A DNA stretch of 58,414 nucleotides from Haloterrigena salina JCM 13891 (GTDB taxonomy: Archaea; Halobacteriota; Halobacteria; Halobacteriales; Natrialbaceae), in assembly GCF_000337495.1 (NCBI RefSeq), contig NZ_AOIS01000022.1:1-58414 (forward strand), in the 5' to 3' direction. The notes beneath the pieces were generated by a model, which was given only the letters and a program-made list of their open reading frames with translations, was not told the origin of the DNA and ran no database searches. This document shows positions 35,098 to 44,686 of the stretch, one piece after another. The position numbers and the translations under genes are program-made. Each line of letters starts with the position of its first letter. Within the stretch, counting starts at the first letter, position 1.

Positions 35098-36333
35098 ATG
35101 ATTCCAACAGACGAATTCTATGACAAACCCGAGGTGGAAAGGCAAGAGCTTGTGGACGCAGGCCACGTCGTAATCGACGGCAAAATTGCAGAAACAGTAC
35201 CTTCAAACAGACGTGGCGGAATTCACGTTTTTGAAGAACCGGTCACCGATCTCGTTGTCGATCGCCTCAAGGGTGCCCGATACACTGCAAATGAACTCGC
35301 TCCAGACTTCCCCATCGACAAGGAGGAGCTGGATGACCTGTTCAATTGGATGAAGTATGAGCCAATGGATCTTCTTACGGACCACTTCGGTGTTCTGAGG
35401 GTCGTGGATACCGAAGGTGCAGAATATGTCTACACTGTAGAAGCCATACCATTTTCGGCACGGTGTGTTGACCCAACCCTAAGTGGATACCTGTTAGACG
35501 CTAACGATCGATGTCCGATTTCCCGTCCTGAAATCACAACGAAGCGCAGTTCTACTTCTTGGGATGAATACGTAGATCAAGCAACCGATTACTGGGGAAT
35601 CCCAGAAGACGAGCTGACGATGGATCTTGATGATCAAGTCGGATTCGCAAAATCAACCCTCGGACCTCTGCCGGTTATTAGCGATTTGTCGGACACAGAA
35701 CGGGTTGTAGAGCGGTTCCAGAGCACTGAGGACAGTTACCGCAGGAAACAGCATACAGTCCAGAGCGTTAAAAAGAGCATTAGCTTCCACAAATCTCGTT
35801 GCCGACGTAATCCTTCACTGGGTGCATTTCAATCATTCAGTCTGTTTCTGATGGATGTTAGCGAATATGCGTCAATTGAGAACGACAGCCAGCTACGAGA
35901 GTTAGTTACACAGGGGGGACAGATTCTCTATCGATGCCTGTACGGAAATCTCTGGCCAGGCGGATCGACGGATTGGCGACCGTTCGAAATCACGATTCAA
36001 GACAGAAGTATAGATACGTTTGACCGACGGGTGATCGACATTGTAGAGCAACAACCCACATCAAACGGACAGTTATCCGACCGCTGGGGATTTTCGGATG
36101 GGCGAGAGGTATGGGATCACCTTCAGTCTGAGCTCAGTCAGTATGTAACCCGGAACACCGACAAGTTTGCTTGTGCCACCGAATCAGCCCGTCGTTACGT
36201 AAGTGGACTTGAACAGGATGGCAAAATCACTCTCAGTAAAGAGCCCCCCAGAATCCCAGGTAAAGGAAGAATCACCCTCGCAGTCTCGGATTCCCAGCAA
36301 AACGATAGCGGCGGCGTTAACTGGAGCAGGTGA
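35098..36333 (+). CDS. Winged-helix protein, paralogue of the 21585-22739 protein (411 aa)
   Basis: Shares with the 384-aa protein the order FY-x-n-LV, FEEPVTDLVVDRLKGARYTANELAPDF, LLTDHFGVLRVVDTEGAEYVYTVEAIPF-ARCVDPTL and a C-terminal winged helix (VIDIVEQQPTSNGQLSDRWGFSDG). No catalytic motif. It ends the operon that its paralogue begins, 72 bases after the nuclease gene. The two may form a heterodimer or recognise different sites. Family not recognised. Confidence 0.7.
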   Translation: MIPTDEFYDKPEVERQELVDAGHVVIDGKIAETVPSNRRGGIHVFEEPVTDLVVDRLKGARYTANELAPDFPIDKEELDDLFNWMKYEPMDLLTDHFGVLRVVDTEGAEYVYTVEAIPFSARCVDPTLSGYLLDANDRCPISRPEITTKRSSTSWDEYVDQATDYWGIPEDELTMDLDDQVGFAKSTLGPLPVISDLSDTERVVERFQSTEDSYRRKQHTVQSVKKSISFHKSRCRRNPSLGAFQSFSLFLMDVSEYASIENDSQLRELVTQGGQILYRCLYGNLWPGGSTDWRPFEITIQDRSIDTFDRRVIDIVEQQPTSNGQLSDRWGFSDGREVWDHLQSELSQYVTRNTDKFACATESARRYVSGLEQDGKITLSKEPPRIPGKGRITLAVSDSQQNDSGGVNWSR

Positions 36334-36585
36334 TTGTAGGAGTTTTACTACTCTGTTTGATCTTGTTTTCCGGTTAGTTCTATAGCAATTTCACGTCGAT
36401 GACCAACACCCCGGTGTGGTTACCAACGACGCACCACCCGAAGATGTGAAGACAGTTACTGTTGATAATTCTTGCTTGCTAAGACCTTGAGAACAGTTGA
36501 TCTCGCTCTAGGTCTCCACCTCAAGCAAGAAACCAACATATGACATTACCCCTTTTACCAGCATACCACTATCGTCGGGTGAAGA

Positions 36586-37680
36586 ATGAAATGGGCAAAT
36601 AAATCGCTTGAGGAACTCGAGGAGGTGTACTGGGAAGAGATTGCACCCGAGTTCCGCGACGACGGCTACGATCCAACCACTGAGTATCCCTCCTATCAGT
36701 GGCTCGTTGAACACGGGTACCGTGGTTTTCGGTACCCCTTCAGCGGCCAGCAGAACTCCCACAATATGACGTTGGCCGGTTTCTTTGCCGACCATGTCGG
36801 TCTCTCTTCGCCCAGTGGTTCCACATTCGAATGGCAGGGTGATCATCAGGCCACGCATGATGCATTGAATCAGTACCTAGAGTCACTTGCTCAGTCAGGC
36901 CTGTCCCAGACAACAATCGAGACGTACCAGTACGAGCTTTCTACACTTCTCCGGCTCTATCAAGAGGAACACGGCCATGTAGACATTGTCAGCATCGCCG
37001 ATGAGGGGCCTTCTTCACTTCGAGACCATTGGGAACCGATTTTGTCCGATTTGGATCGAGAGCTTGGCAGCCGGGAGTCCAAACAGAAGTATGCACTGAG
37101 GCTGAAAGCGTTCTATGACCTCTTCTATGACGACAACAATCCTTTTGCCACCCTACTCTCCGAAGTTGAGTGGACTGACCACGATGTTTCCGACCCGGGG
37201 AACCTCGATGTGAGTCAAGTTGCGGGAATTTACCACAGCACTGCGTCACTTGATGAACAGCTTGTTGTATTGCTCACAGCTGGGTGTGGTCTCTCTACTA
37301 GTGACTGTGCAACTCTGCGGACGGACCGGGTCCAGTTCACTGATCTGGACGAGGGTTTAGATGAGGTTGGATTCTACATCGAAGGACGGGCAAACTCCCT
37401 GGTCCCTATCGAGAAAAATGTCGAAGCAATCAAACGACGACTGAACGAGCATTCGTACGTTTTTGAAAGCCACGAGGCGGGACGTACCCACGTAACAACT
37501 GAGACAGTCCGTCGGTGGTTCAAGGCTGCTGCGCGGCGTGCGGGAGTTTCTCTTCGAGGGGACACACCCACCCCTCGGGACGCACGGAAATTCTTCGGAA
37601 ATGTTCAGGACGACTCTCCTATACTCGCAGCACTCCAAACTGCTGCGGCGTTCTATAGTGGTGGTGAGGAGGATGACTGA
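36586..37680 (+). CDS. Tyrosine recombinase-like protein, catalytic residues missing (364 aa)
   Basis: The middle has an N-terminal core-binding (SAM-like) domain, QYLESLAQSGLSQTTIETYQYELSTLL, and a catalytic-like domain. The arginine of the usual GLR motif is absent: LLTAGCGLSTSDCATLR has S. The H-x-x-R box reads TPRDARKFF, and no clear tyrosine nucleophile follows except FYSGG at the end. It is therefore probably inactive or altered. It overlaps a 66-aa gene by 8 bases. It is distinct from the element's main integrase at 43344. It could be a DNA-binding protein derived from a recombinase. Confidence 0.65.
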   Translation: MKWANKSLEELEEVYWEEIAPEFRDDGYDPTTEYPSYQWLVEHGYRGFRYPFSGQQNSHNMTLAGFFADHVGLSSPSGSTFEWQGDHQATHDALNQYLESLAQSGLSQTTIETYQYELSTLLRLYQEEHGHVDIVSIADEGPSSLRDHWEPILSDLDRELGSRESKQKYALRLKAFYDLFYDDNNPFATLLSEVEWTDHDVSDPGNLDVSQVAGIYHSTASLDEQLVVLLTAGCGLSTSDCATLRTDRVQFTDLDEGLDEVGFYIEGRANSLVPIEKNVEAIKRRLNEHSYVFESHEAGRTHVTTETVRRWFKAAARRAGVSLRGDTPTPRDARKFFGNVQDDSPILAALQTAAAFYSGGEEDD

Positions 37681-37873
37681 TTCTACCGATCCTGATGTAT
37701 ACGTCCGCAAAAACAAGGAGTCCCTCGTTCGAGTCATCAAACACAGCAACGACGAGTTCGTTCGAGCGCTCTGCTTGGCTGCCCTCGTTAAGTACGGCGA
37801 TGAGCCCCCTGAAGCAGTCGTCGAGAAAGACATTGACCGCCTCGATCAGCTTCGCGATTGTCTCGACCAGTAG
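37673..37873 (+). CDS. Small helical protein coupled to the recombinase-like gene (66 aa)
   Basis: ATG 37673 lies inside the end of the recombinase-like gene, an 8-base overlap, so the two are translationally coupled. The sequence VYVRKNKESLVRVIKHSNDEFVRALCLAALVKYG predicts two or three helices. No known domain. Probably a partner of the upstream protein. Confidence 0.6.
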   Translation: MTDSTDPDVYVRKNKESLVRVIKHSNDEFVRALCLAALVKYGDEPPEAVVEKDIDRLDQLRDCLDQ

Positions 37874-38279
37874 TCGTGTTTTCTGGGTAGCGTTCTGCTG
37901 GCCACGGTTGGATCCATCAGTAGCTGGGATTACAGGTTCGGTGAAAATACCAGTGGATGATACAAATAGAGTGCTACATTCAGAGGATATAGTCAGCAAG
38001 CGAACGCATTCCTTTTGCCTCATCCGGAATGAAACAGCCGGTAAGTAGGTCTGCGAAGTGATTGCCATCGATTCTCCCTGCTCCGATAGATTTTCTCCGC
38101 GGTGTGCAGCATGCAGGGCGCGAATCAGGTACTTCGTGGACGGTCTCGGGATTAAACTATGAGGCTCTCGGCCTGCACCGCCTGTAGACGTGACGAACTG
38201 GCCCACCGCTGACTATGCCATCAAGCCGTCATCGAAGTAGCAGTGGAAGATACTTGTGTTTTCACTCACACTGCCACTT
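37874..38279. other. Intergenic region before the sacsin-like gene
   Basis: About 400 bases without a gene that I can support. It should contain the promoter of the large gene that starts at 38280. No clear repeat or hairpin was seen. Confidence 0.4.
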
Positions 38280-41200
38280 ATGCAACAGGACCCGCCCCGT
38301 TCTATCGGCGAGATCCAGAAGCGGCAACTCCAGGGGTACTGTGGCCATCCGAATCGTATCGTCGTGGATGCGAACAACGAACGGCAGGATCGGGCGGGGT
38401 ACGATGGCCGATTCATATTCGAACTCCTACAGAATGCAGCTGACGAAATGGCGGATTCTGACGAGCCTGCGATTCATATCGAACTTTCAGAGGAGACTCT
38501 CTACGTCGCCAACAACGGACGTGCATTCGACTACAAGGACCTGTACGCGCTGACGATGATCGCCGAGACGACGAAAGCGGGTGAGAGAACCATCGGTCAC
38601 AAGGGCCGTGGCTTTACCTCGGTTCTCGGTGTAACAGACCAACCATCCGTGTTCTCCTCCGAGGGAGTCTCAGCGAAATTCGACCGGGAGGAGACTCGCG
38701 ATCTCTTGCTCTCAGAAGTTGAGATCGAGAGTGCCTTAGAGAACGGTCTTGAGCTGGACGACATCCCAATTCTGAGCATCCCGACTCAGATTGACACGAC
38801 ACCGCCAGAAGTCGAGACACTCCTCTCGAACCGGTATGATACGGTCTTTAAGCTCCCTCTCAGAGATCCAGACCACCACCGGGTCCTCATAGAGGAGCGA
38901 CTGCGATCACTCGATGAGAACACGATTGGTCTCCTCCCCGAGTTAGAACACGTCGAAATCGTATGTGAGGAGTGGAATCAAGTGTGGCACATAGAGCGTA
39001 CTGGATTCGGCAATCCGGACGATCCCGGCCTCGTCGAGATTACCGAGTGTCGCCATCTGGAAGAAGAGACGCTGCGAGAGCAGCATCGATTTCTACTGTT
39101 CGAGGGTAACGAGATCAACCGCGACGAGATCGTTGAGCGAGCGAGTCTCGAAGAGAAGGAAGTCGAAGCAATGGGGGAGCTCTCAGTCACGGTCGGGTTT
39201 CGGGCAGTGCCGAGAGCCGAAGACCCAGATGGGCCAACCGACTGGGCACTCGCGCCCGTCTCCTCCGAGGACAAAGAAGAACCACCGTATCTCCACGTGT
39301 TCCTACCGACGCACGAACGCAATCCAATGCCCGCACTCGTCTCGGGGACCTTCCAGACAGACTCCTCCAGACGGAACCTACCCCTTGATTACGAGCCCGA
39401 GGTCGGCTACCAACGACAGTTCAACGCTCTTCTCTTCGAAGAGGTGGCCGAGCTGATTGCGGAGTCGGTCGTCAGCTTCGTGAACGAGTCGGCGACCGAG
39501 CCTCGAGAATTCGTCGCTGCCATGGATCCGACATTCGGTGGCCAGCTAGACCCGTCGTACCCGGTGGGTTCGGTGGAGCACTGCCTCCTCGAGAATGTCA
39601 GAGAGAAGCTCTCTGATCGACCGTTCGTCCCGATCCTCGAAGGATCCGACCTTCGACCGATCGAGGATATCGTTCTGCCACACACGTCCGACCAGTTTGC
39701 GAATCTGGGGCAACAATACGCGGATGCAATCGGCCAGCCAAGCGTGTCCATCGACGAGAGCCAGCGTTGGATTCCGGCACGATCGCTCCTCGATCACACG
39801 ACGATTCGAGCGCTCAACCACCTCAGAGCAGATAAAATTGATGTTCGAGAGATCCCACATACTATTGCAGAGAGTTCCGGTGAGCCCGATCTAAACGAGT
39901 ATAGGACAACGACCAAGAAGGAGAACGGGCAGATGGAACGAGGCACTCTGTTGGTTGACCCCGTGCTGAGGGTACTGACCAAAATTCGGAAGACACTCGA
40001 GGCCGACGAAGATCGAGAGGAACTCGACGAAGCATGCCGATCGGCTGCCGTGTTCCCAAGTGCAATCGAACGCGACGGTGACAGATACGAGGTGGGCAAT
40101 CGAATCCCGACAGACGAGGAGCCGCCGTTCCTTCCGCCTAGAGAAGACGTTCACAGCGACGCACTACCTGGGATTCAGTTCCTACCGCGGGAGCTGTATC
40201 ATGGGACAAACCCCGACTTAGGACAGTCTCTACGAGATGAACACGTTCCGGAATTGAAACCACAGCTCGAAGCTACCTGGGAGGTTCGAAGGTACGAGTT
40301 CGACAGTGTCTTCGGTAGTGCAATCAGCCCCCACCTCCCAGGTCCGGGATCACCCGATGCAGATCCATCACAACTACAGGAGAGAGATACTCTTGAGTCC
40401 ATACGAGAGCTGGCCGCTGTAGGATCTGGGGAGAATGGCCGAAGCCCAGACGAACCGTTACTCTACGAGTCGAGCCGGAGGCCGTACCAAGCGCTCGCAA
40501 GGCTACGAGTTCCTGCACGACCGATATCAAACGAAGAAGAGATCCAGTGGCGACCAGCTCACGAGGTGTACTTCAGTGCAGCGTGGCCAACCGAGCTGTA
40601 CGACGACAAGCGGGTTCATGCAGAGTTACTGCTTCACAAGTTATCAGATCACATTGGAGGGTTCAATCCAGCGCTTCTGGTAGAGCCAGCCTGGTTCGAT
40701 CTAGAGGGCGACGAAGAGCCCATGCGCTCCTGGTACGACTTCTTCCGCTGGCTCGGCGTCGCCGAGCATCTTCGTCCGCTTCCTTTCTTCCCGCCTAACG
40801 CGCAACATCAGTACAAGAGCACCGGTTCTCTCAGTCGGCCTGGCGGGTCGGCTATCGATGAGGACACCCCCCCACGGTACAGCAAGCTATCAGAGGACGA
40901 GTGGCAGGACTACCGCGATCATCTGCAGAAGGCGTTGGACGTCCCCGAGTCGGATCAGTACATCCATCAAATCAACCCCCTCGAGTACGGTGAAGAGATC
41001 AGAGACGTTCTCACCTCCGACGAGGTTCCGAATCGTGTACAACACCTCTTTCTCGATCACCTCGCCGACTGGTGGGATGGAGGATTCGACCGGTTTCGAC
41101 GTCCACAGCTCGCAGAGTTCACGAACGACAACTGGCGTGGACGATCGACGAACAGATACTTCAAGAAGGGGGAGTTGCGAGAGATCGGCTCAAACCTGTG

Positions 41201-43118
41201 GCTATGGCAGCTACAGCGTGCAGCTTGGTTACCGACAACACATGGGAAGGTGGAACCACGTCGTGCGTGGCACCTGGAGAAGAATGACGAAAGTCGATTC
41301 ACGATAGGGGAGACGACCTTGCTACCAATCGTCAACTACCGGGATACCGATGTTCGAACGGTCGCACCTGCCTTAGAAATCGGTTTCAACCTGGAAGAGT
41401 CATTCACACCGTCGGATGCGGTCTACGTACTCCGGCAAGTAGCCGAGGCGTACGAGAAGCACGGACGTGGAGTGGAGGGAGCGATCGAAGGCATCTACGG
41501 TCGTGTCGCACGCCACATGGGCAATCGCGACGAGGAGCCAGCGTGGGACCTCTCAGAACACGACCTCAGGGTCCTGTGTCACCAAGGGCCCGGTTCCTAT
41601 ACCCTCGATCCCGAGTCGGGGCCTTACTATGCCCGATCTCATCGGGAGCGGGAACTGTACGAGAAACTCGGCGTTCCGATGCTTAATCTCTTTAAGGAAC
41701 ATTTATCGATCCGCTTTGGTGAGTGCATCGGTGCTACCGACGTTCGCGACGGTAACCAGATGGACCCCGAAACTGGAGTAGTTCACGAGGAACTGTCAGT
41801 GGATGTAGATGGGTTCGAACTGACGCCGGAATGGATAGAGACGGTCCTCGCAGGGTTCCTCCTTCGGTTACGGATTGATCGAGACCCAGAGTCGGAGGAT
41901 CTGCGTCGTACACAACTGTTCTACCAGAAACTGACCTTCGTCGAGGATCTCGTATTGACACCAAGCGGGACTGTCTCAGACGCGTCGGCGATCACTTCCA
42001 GAAACTACTACATCGAGCGTGATACAAACGACAACAGGATACTGATCGATCGTTGTTCGAGAGAGGACGAATTCAAGAAGGCCCTTGCGAAGGCGTATAC
42101 GGAGTATCTCGACGTTTCCTCGCATTACGAGGGGGTGATCAGGATCGTGGATACAGCTTTCCAGAAACACGAACCCACGGTGGCGATCATCGACGATCTT
42201 GCCGCAGTTGGCAGCAGTGCGTCCGTCCCTGAATTACAGGATGTACCGATTGGCGAGGCGCCAGATGAGTCGGATGGTGCCTCCGAACCCAAGACCGGAA
42301 TATCAGAAGCGGAAGACAAGGAGAAGACCGACGAAAGGCCGATCACGGAGACATCCGATACGTCCGAGCCGAGGCAAAAGACAGTACGGGCCGACAGGGT
42401 CCCTGATCCGGCCTCGATACGACGAATCGGTGATGGAAGCGTAGCTGCCATCGACTTCGGTGGGAGCCAGAGCCACCGGGGCTCTGGTGGCTCTGGTGGT
42501 AGCGATCGCCCGCCACGGGTACCGACGGGAGATTATAGAGAAAAAATCGACTCGTTCGGAATGGAAACCGTCCAACGGTGGGAAGCGAAGAGAATCGAGG
42601 GTGACCCCGAAAAGTGCATATGGGACGTCAGCGTGGCCGAAAAGTATGAGGATCTGCTGGACAAGGAAACGGAGTCCGGACCCTCGAGGGATACAGAGCC
42701 GCTGCGGGAGGCAATCGAGAACTTCGGCGAAAAACTTGAGGATTCGAGGCCCAACCCTCTCGAAGCACCGTGGCCGGGATTCGACGTGCTGACGCTCAAG
42801 TGTGACAATGGGCAGTACGAAATCAACCGGTGTATCGAGCTAAAGACGACAGCCCGGAAGACATACAAACCGGGTATATCGTGGAATCAGTGGAAGGCTG
42901 CGAGCGGTTCTCTGCGAGATCACTACTATCTTTACGTCGTCCGAAACGTCCGAAAGGGAAAGAGTGGTGAGGCTGAACTGCTCGAGGTTCCACACCCCTT
43001 CCGGACACTTGACCGGAAGACGACGGAACAGAGGACCCTACAGGTTCAGTTCGATCTCCGGGATTTCGACTCCGAGACGAGTGATATCTGGCAGCACGCT
43101 ATCGAGTGGGGCAACTGA
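38280..43118 (+). CDS. Sacsin-like GHKL ATPase with C-terminal DUF3883-like domain (1612 aa)
   Basis: ATG 38280 (MQQDPPRSIGEIQ) is preferred to GTG 38256. Near residues 48-100 are Hsp90-type ATP motifs: FELLQNAADEM (N box), VANNGRAF, and IGHKGRGFTSVL. The long middle has no recognised domain. Residues about 1410-1450 are low complexity with a GSGGSGGS linker. The last ~130 residues, with INRCIELKTTARKTYKPGISWNQWKAAS and YYLYVVRNV, resemble DUF3883, a restriction-endonuclease-like fold (I-E-L-K). Proteins of this architecture occur in defence islands. Likely a stand-alone nucleic-acid defence protein; function inferred. Confidence 0.75.
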   Translation: MQQDPPRSIGEIQKRQLQGYCGHPNRIVVDANNERQDRAGYDGRFIFELLQNAADEMADSDEPAIHIELSEETLYVANNGRAFDYKDLYALTMIAETTKAGERTIGHKGRGFTSVLGVTDQPSVFSSEGVSAKFDREETRDLLLSEVEIESALENGLELDDIPILSIPTQIDTTPPEVETLLSNRYDTVFKLPLRDPDHHRVLIEERLRSLDENTIGLLPELEHVEIVCEEWNQVWHIERTGFGNPDDPGLVEITECRHLEEETLREQHRFLLFEGNEINRDEIVERASLEEKEVEAMGELSVTVGFRAVPRAEDPDGPTDWALAPVSSEDKEEPPYLHVFLPTHERNPMPALVSGTFQTDSSRRNLPLDYEPEVGYQRQFNALLFEEVAELIAESVVSFVNESATEPREFVAAMDPTFGGQLDPSYPVGSVEHCLLENVREKLSDRPFVPILEGSDLRPIEDIVLPHTSDQFANLGQQYADAIGQPSVSIDESQRWIPARSLLDHTTIRALNHLRADKIDVREIPHTIAESSGEPDLNEYRTTTKKENGQMERGTLLVDPVLRVLTKIRKTLEADEDREELDEACRSAAVFPSAIERDGDRYEVGNRIPTDEEPPFLPPREDVHSDALPGIQFLPRELYHGTNPDLGQSLRDEHVPELKPQLEATWEVRRYEFDSVFGSAISPHLPGPGSPDADPSQLQERDTLESIRELAAVGSGENGRSPDEPLLYESSRRPYQALARLRVPARPISNEEEIQWRPAHEVYFSAAWPTELYDDKRVHAELLLHKLSDHIGGFNPALLVEPAWFDLEGDEEPMRSWYDFFRWLGVAEHLRPLPFFPPNAQHQYKSTGSLSRPGGSAIDEDTPPRYSKLSEDEWQDYRDHLQKALDVPESDQYIHQINPLEYGEEIRDVLTSDEVPNRVQHLFLDHLADWWDGGFDRFRRPQLAEFTNDNWRGRSTNRYFKKGELREIGSNLWLWQLQRAAWLPTTHGKVEPRRAWHLEKNDESRFTIGETTLLPIVNYRDTDVRTVAPALEIGFNLEESFTPSDAVYVLRQVAEAYEKHGRGVEGAIEGIYGRVARHMGNRDEEPAWDLSEHDLRVLCHQGPGSYTLDPESGPYYARSHRERELYEKLGVPMLNLFKEHLSIRFGECIGATDVRDGNQMDPETGVVHEELSVDVDGFELTPEWIETVLAGFLLRLRIDRDPESEDLRRTQLFYQKLTFVEDLVLTPSGTVSDASAITSRNYYIERDTNDNRILIDRCSREDEFKKALAKAYTEYLDVSSHYEGVIRIVDTAFQKHEPTVAIIDDLAAVGSSASVPELQDVPIGEAPDESDGASEPKTGISEAEDKEKTDERPITETSDTSEPRQKTVRADRVPDPASIRRIGDGSVAAIDFGGSQSHRGSGGSGGSDRPPRVPTGDYREKIDSFGMETVQRWEAKRIEGDPEKCIWDVSVAEKYEDLLDKETESGPSRDTEPLREAIENFGEKLEDSRPNPLEAPWPGFDVLTLKCDNGQYEINRCIELKTTARKTYKPGISWNQWKAASGSLRDHYYLYVVRNVRKGKSGEAELLEVPHPFRTLDRKTTEQRTLQVQFDLRDFDSETSDIWQHAIEWGN

Positions 43119-43264
43119 GCCGACAGGCCACTTGTCGTAACCGACATGGTCAGCTTTCGGATCGCACTGTCACTGCCAATGAGCCACGCTATACGTATCA
43201 ATTCGACTGCCTCAGGTTAAGAGACATAACTGACCGATTCGCGCCCTGTATTCAGCACTACCTC

Positions 43265-43292
43265 TGAAACCTGTCTCCGACCCAGGGTTTCA
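43265..43292. terminator. Hairpin between two convergent genes
   Basis: tgaaacc (43265-43271) pairs with ggtttca (43286-43292) over 7 bp, between the sacsin-like gene and the convergent integrase gene. It could serve as a two-way terminator. Confidence 0.4.
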
Positions 43293-43343
43293 ACAACGCC
43301 ACATAAAACGCCCCTATTGCAAGAACAATTGCTGGTAGTTCTA

Positions 43344-44636
43344 CTACTCAGTCGCTTCAGTGAACTCCTTTGCGGCGCTGATCACGTCTGCATCCCCGCC
43401 CAGCGAACTGATCAACGGTTCCAGTTCTTCTAACGTATCCAGTAGTTCAGGGTTCTCTTTTGCGACTTTCAGGAGCTTACGCCGATGTTCCTTTTCTTCT
43501 GCCTCCAACTCGTCGACTGCTTCTGGCTCCATCGCTTGATGGCACCAGACGCAGAACGACTCGTCGCGAGGTGTCTCTTTTCCACAGCGCGGGCAAGTGA
43601 GGGGGGTCCTGTCTTCGGTCTTCTCTGTTTCGACCTCAAGACCCTGAAGTTCGGCATACATGTTGTTCTCGTTTTCAGGGCCGAACTTGGCCAGATAGCG
43701 CCGCGCATGGTCTGAAGTCTGTTTCCGACCCTGGCGCTGATTGATGATTGACTCTTTCGCGCCCTGCTTGGCGAGCCAGTAGGTGTTCGACTTTCGGAAG
43801 TTTGTCGGCGTTACCGGCTTGTCGATTTCAGCTCGTCTCCCGCAGTCTTTGAACCTGCCAAGGAACGAATGATAAGATGCGTTGTCATGCGGGTCGTCGA
43901 TTTTACACCAGAGATACGCCGAGGGGTCATCTGGGGCAGGATGGTCAGAGAGCCATTGTTGGAGGTATGGAACGCTGTTGATCAGCGTCACGGAGTGCTC
44001 ACCTTGCTTGCCATCGAGGTAGATTTGTAGCCCGTGATCGGCGTCCTGAATTTGTCGCATCTTAACCTCGTGCATTTCTTCTCCTCTTGGCCCGAGTTCG
44101 TGGGCGACAGGAAACAGTGCTGCATCGCGTGAGTTTAGTGCGCCCTCCTCAGACATCTTCACCGCCTCTTCCCACTCCAGCATGTCCGCTCTGCTGGGAA
44201 CCGGATCGTAGCTGTTGCTGGTTCCGGTCGGAACCCACGCCAGTGTGTCGGGGACCTCGTCAAGTCTCAGAGTTCTCTTACCGAAGATACGAAGCGCAAT
44301 TCGGTAGTCCTGGTTGGTCTCTTCGCTGTAATCTTCTGTATTCCTTTCAGTGTTGATCCACGCTACGACACGCTCAGCATCTTCACGGCTTTCTAAAGCA
44401 GCGGCGAGCCCGCCGACTTGTTCAGCCATGATTGTACAGTGTCGTAGCAGCTTTTCGTGACGGTAATCAGTGTACTCAGAATTGAGCAGGTCTAATTGTT
44501 TGGAGAACTTGAGAAGTTTGTCTGCGTCCTCATCTGCTATTGTCGGTGCATCTTCGTCTTCTGGCTCGTCGTCGGAGAGATTCGACCGCGTCTTGATGCG
44601 GGTTCTCAGGTTCTCGATTCGCGACCGGGTGGACAT
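43344..44636 (-). CDS. int: Tyrosine integrase of the element, with zinc ribbon (430 aa)
   Basis: HELGPRGEEMHEVKM carries the first catalytic arginine; TPTNFRKSNTYWLAKQG is box II (the usual histidine replaced by T/N, R kept); the tyrosine is in HARRYLAKFG. A zinc ribbon, LTCPRCGKETPRDESFCVWC, follows, then an acidic helical tail. This is the layout of haloarchaeal phage-type integrases. It starts 50 bases from the right att repeat with an AT-rich promoter (tttaatc-like and gaatataaaa) in between. It should recombine the 14-bp site in tRNA-Cys. Confidence 0.85.
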   Translation of the reverse strand: MSTRSRIENLRTRIKTRSNLSDDEPEDEDAPTIADEDADKLLKFSKQLDLLNSEYTDYRHEKLLRHCTIMAEQVGGLAAALESREDAERVVAWINTERNTEDYSEETNQDYRIALRIFGKRTLRLDEVPDTLAWVPTGTSNSYDPVPSRADMLEWEEAVKMSEEGALNSRDAALFPVAHELGPRGEEMHEVKMRQIQDADHGLQIYLDGKQGEHSVTLINSVPYLQQWLSDHPAPDDPSAYLWCKIDDPHDNASYHSFLGRFKDCGRRAEIDKPVTPTNFRKSNTYWLAKQGAKESIINQRQGRKQTSDHARRYLAKFGPENENNMYAELQGLEVETEKTEDRTPLTCPRCGKETPRDESFCVWCHQAMEPEAVDELEAEEKEHRRKLLKVAKENPELLDTLEELEPLISSLGGDADVISAAKEFTEATE

Positions 44637-44686
44637 GCTCTATTTATCAATTTTATATTCTTGGGCTTTAACCCTTAGCCACATAG

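Noticed and set aside
36402-36420. Terminator hairpin accaacacc/ggtgtggt after the operon
   Set aside because: The stem has a bulge, almost no loop, and lies 70 bases after the stop; too weak to list as a feature.
271-44686. CRISPR array or cas operon
   Set aside because: Cas4-like nuclease domains are present, but no cas1 or cas2 and no regularly spaced repeats were seen.
271-44686. Provirus
   Set aside because: An integrase is present but no capsid, terminase, portal or tail gene is recognisable.
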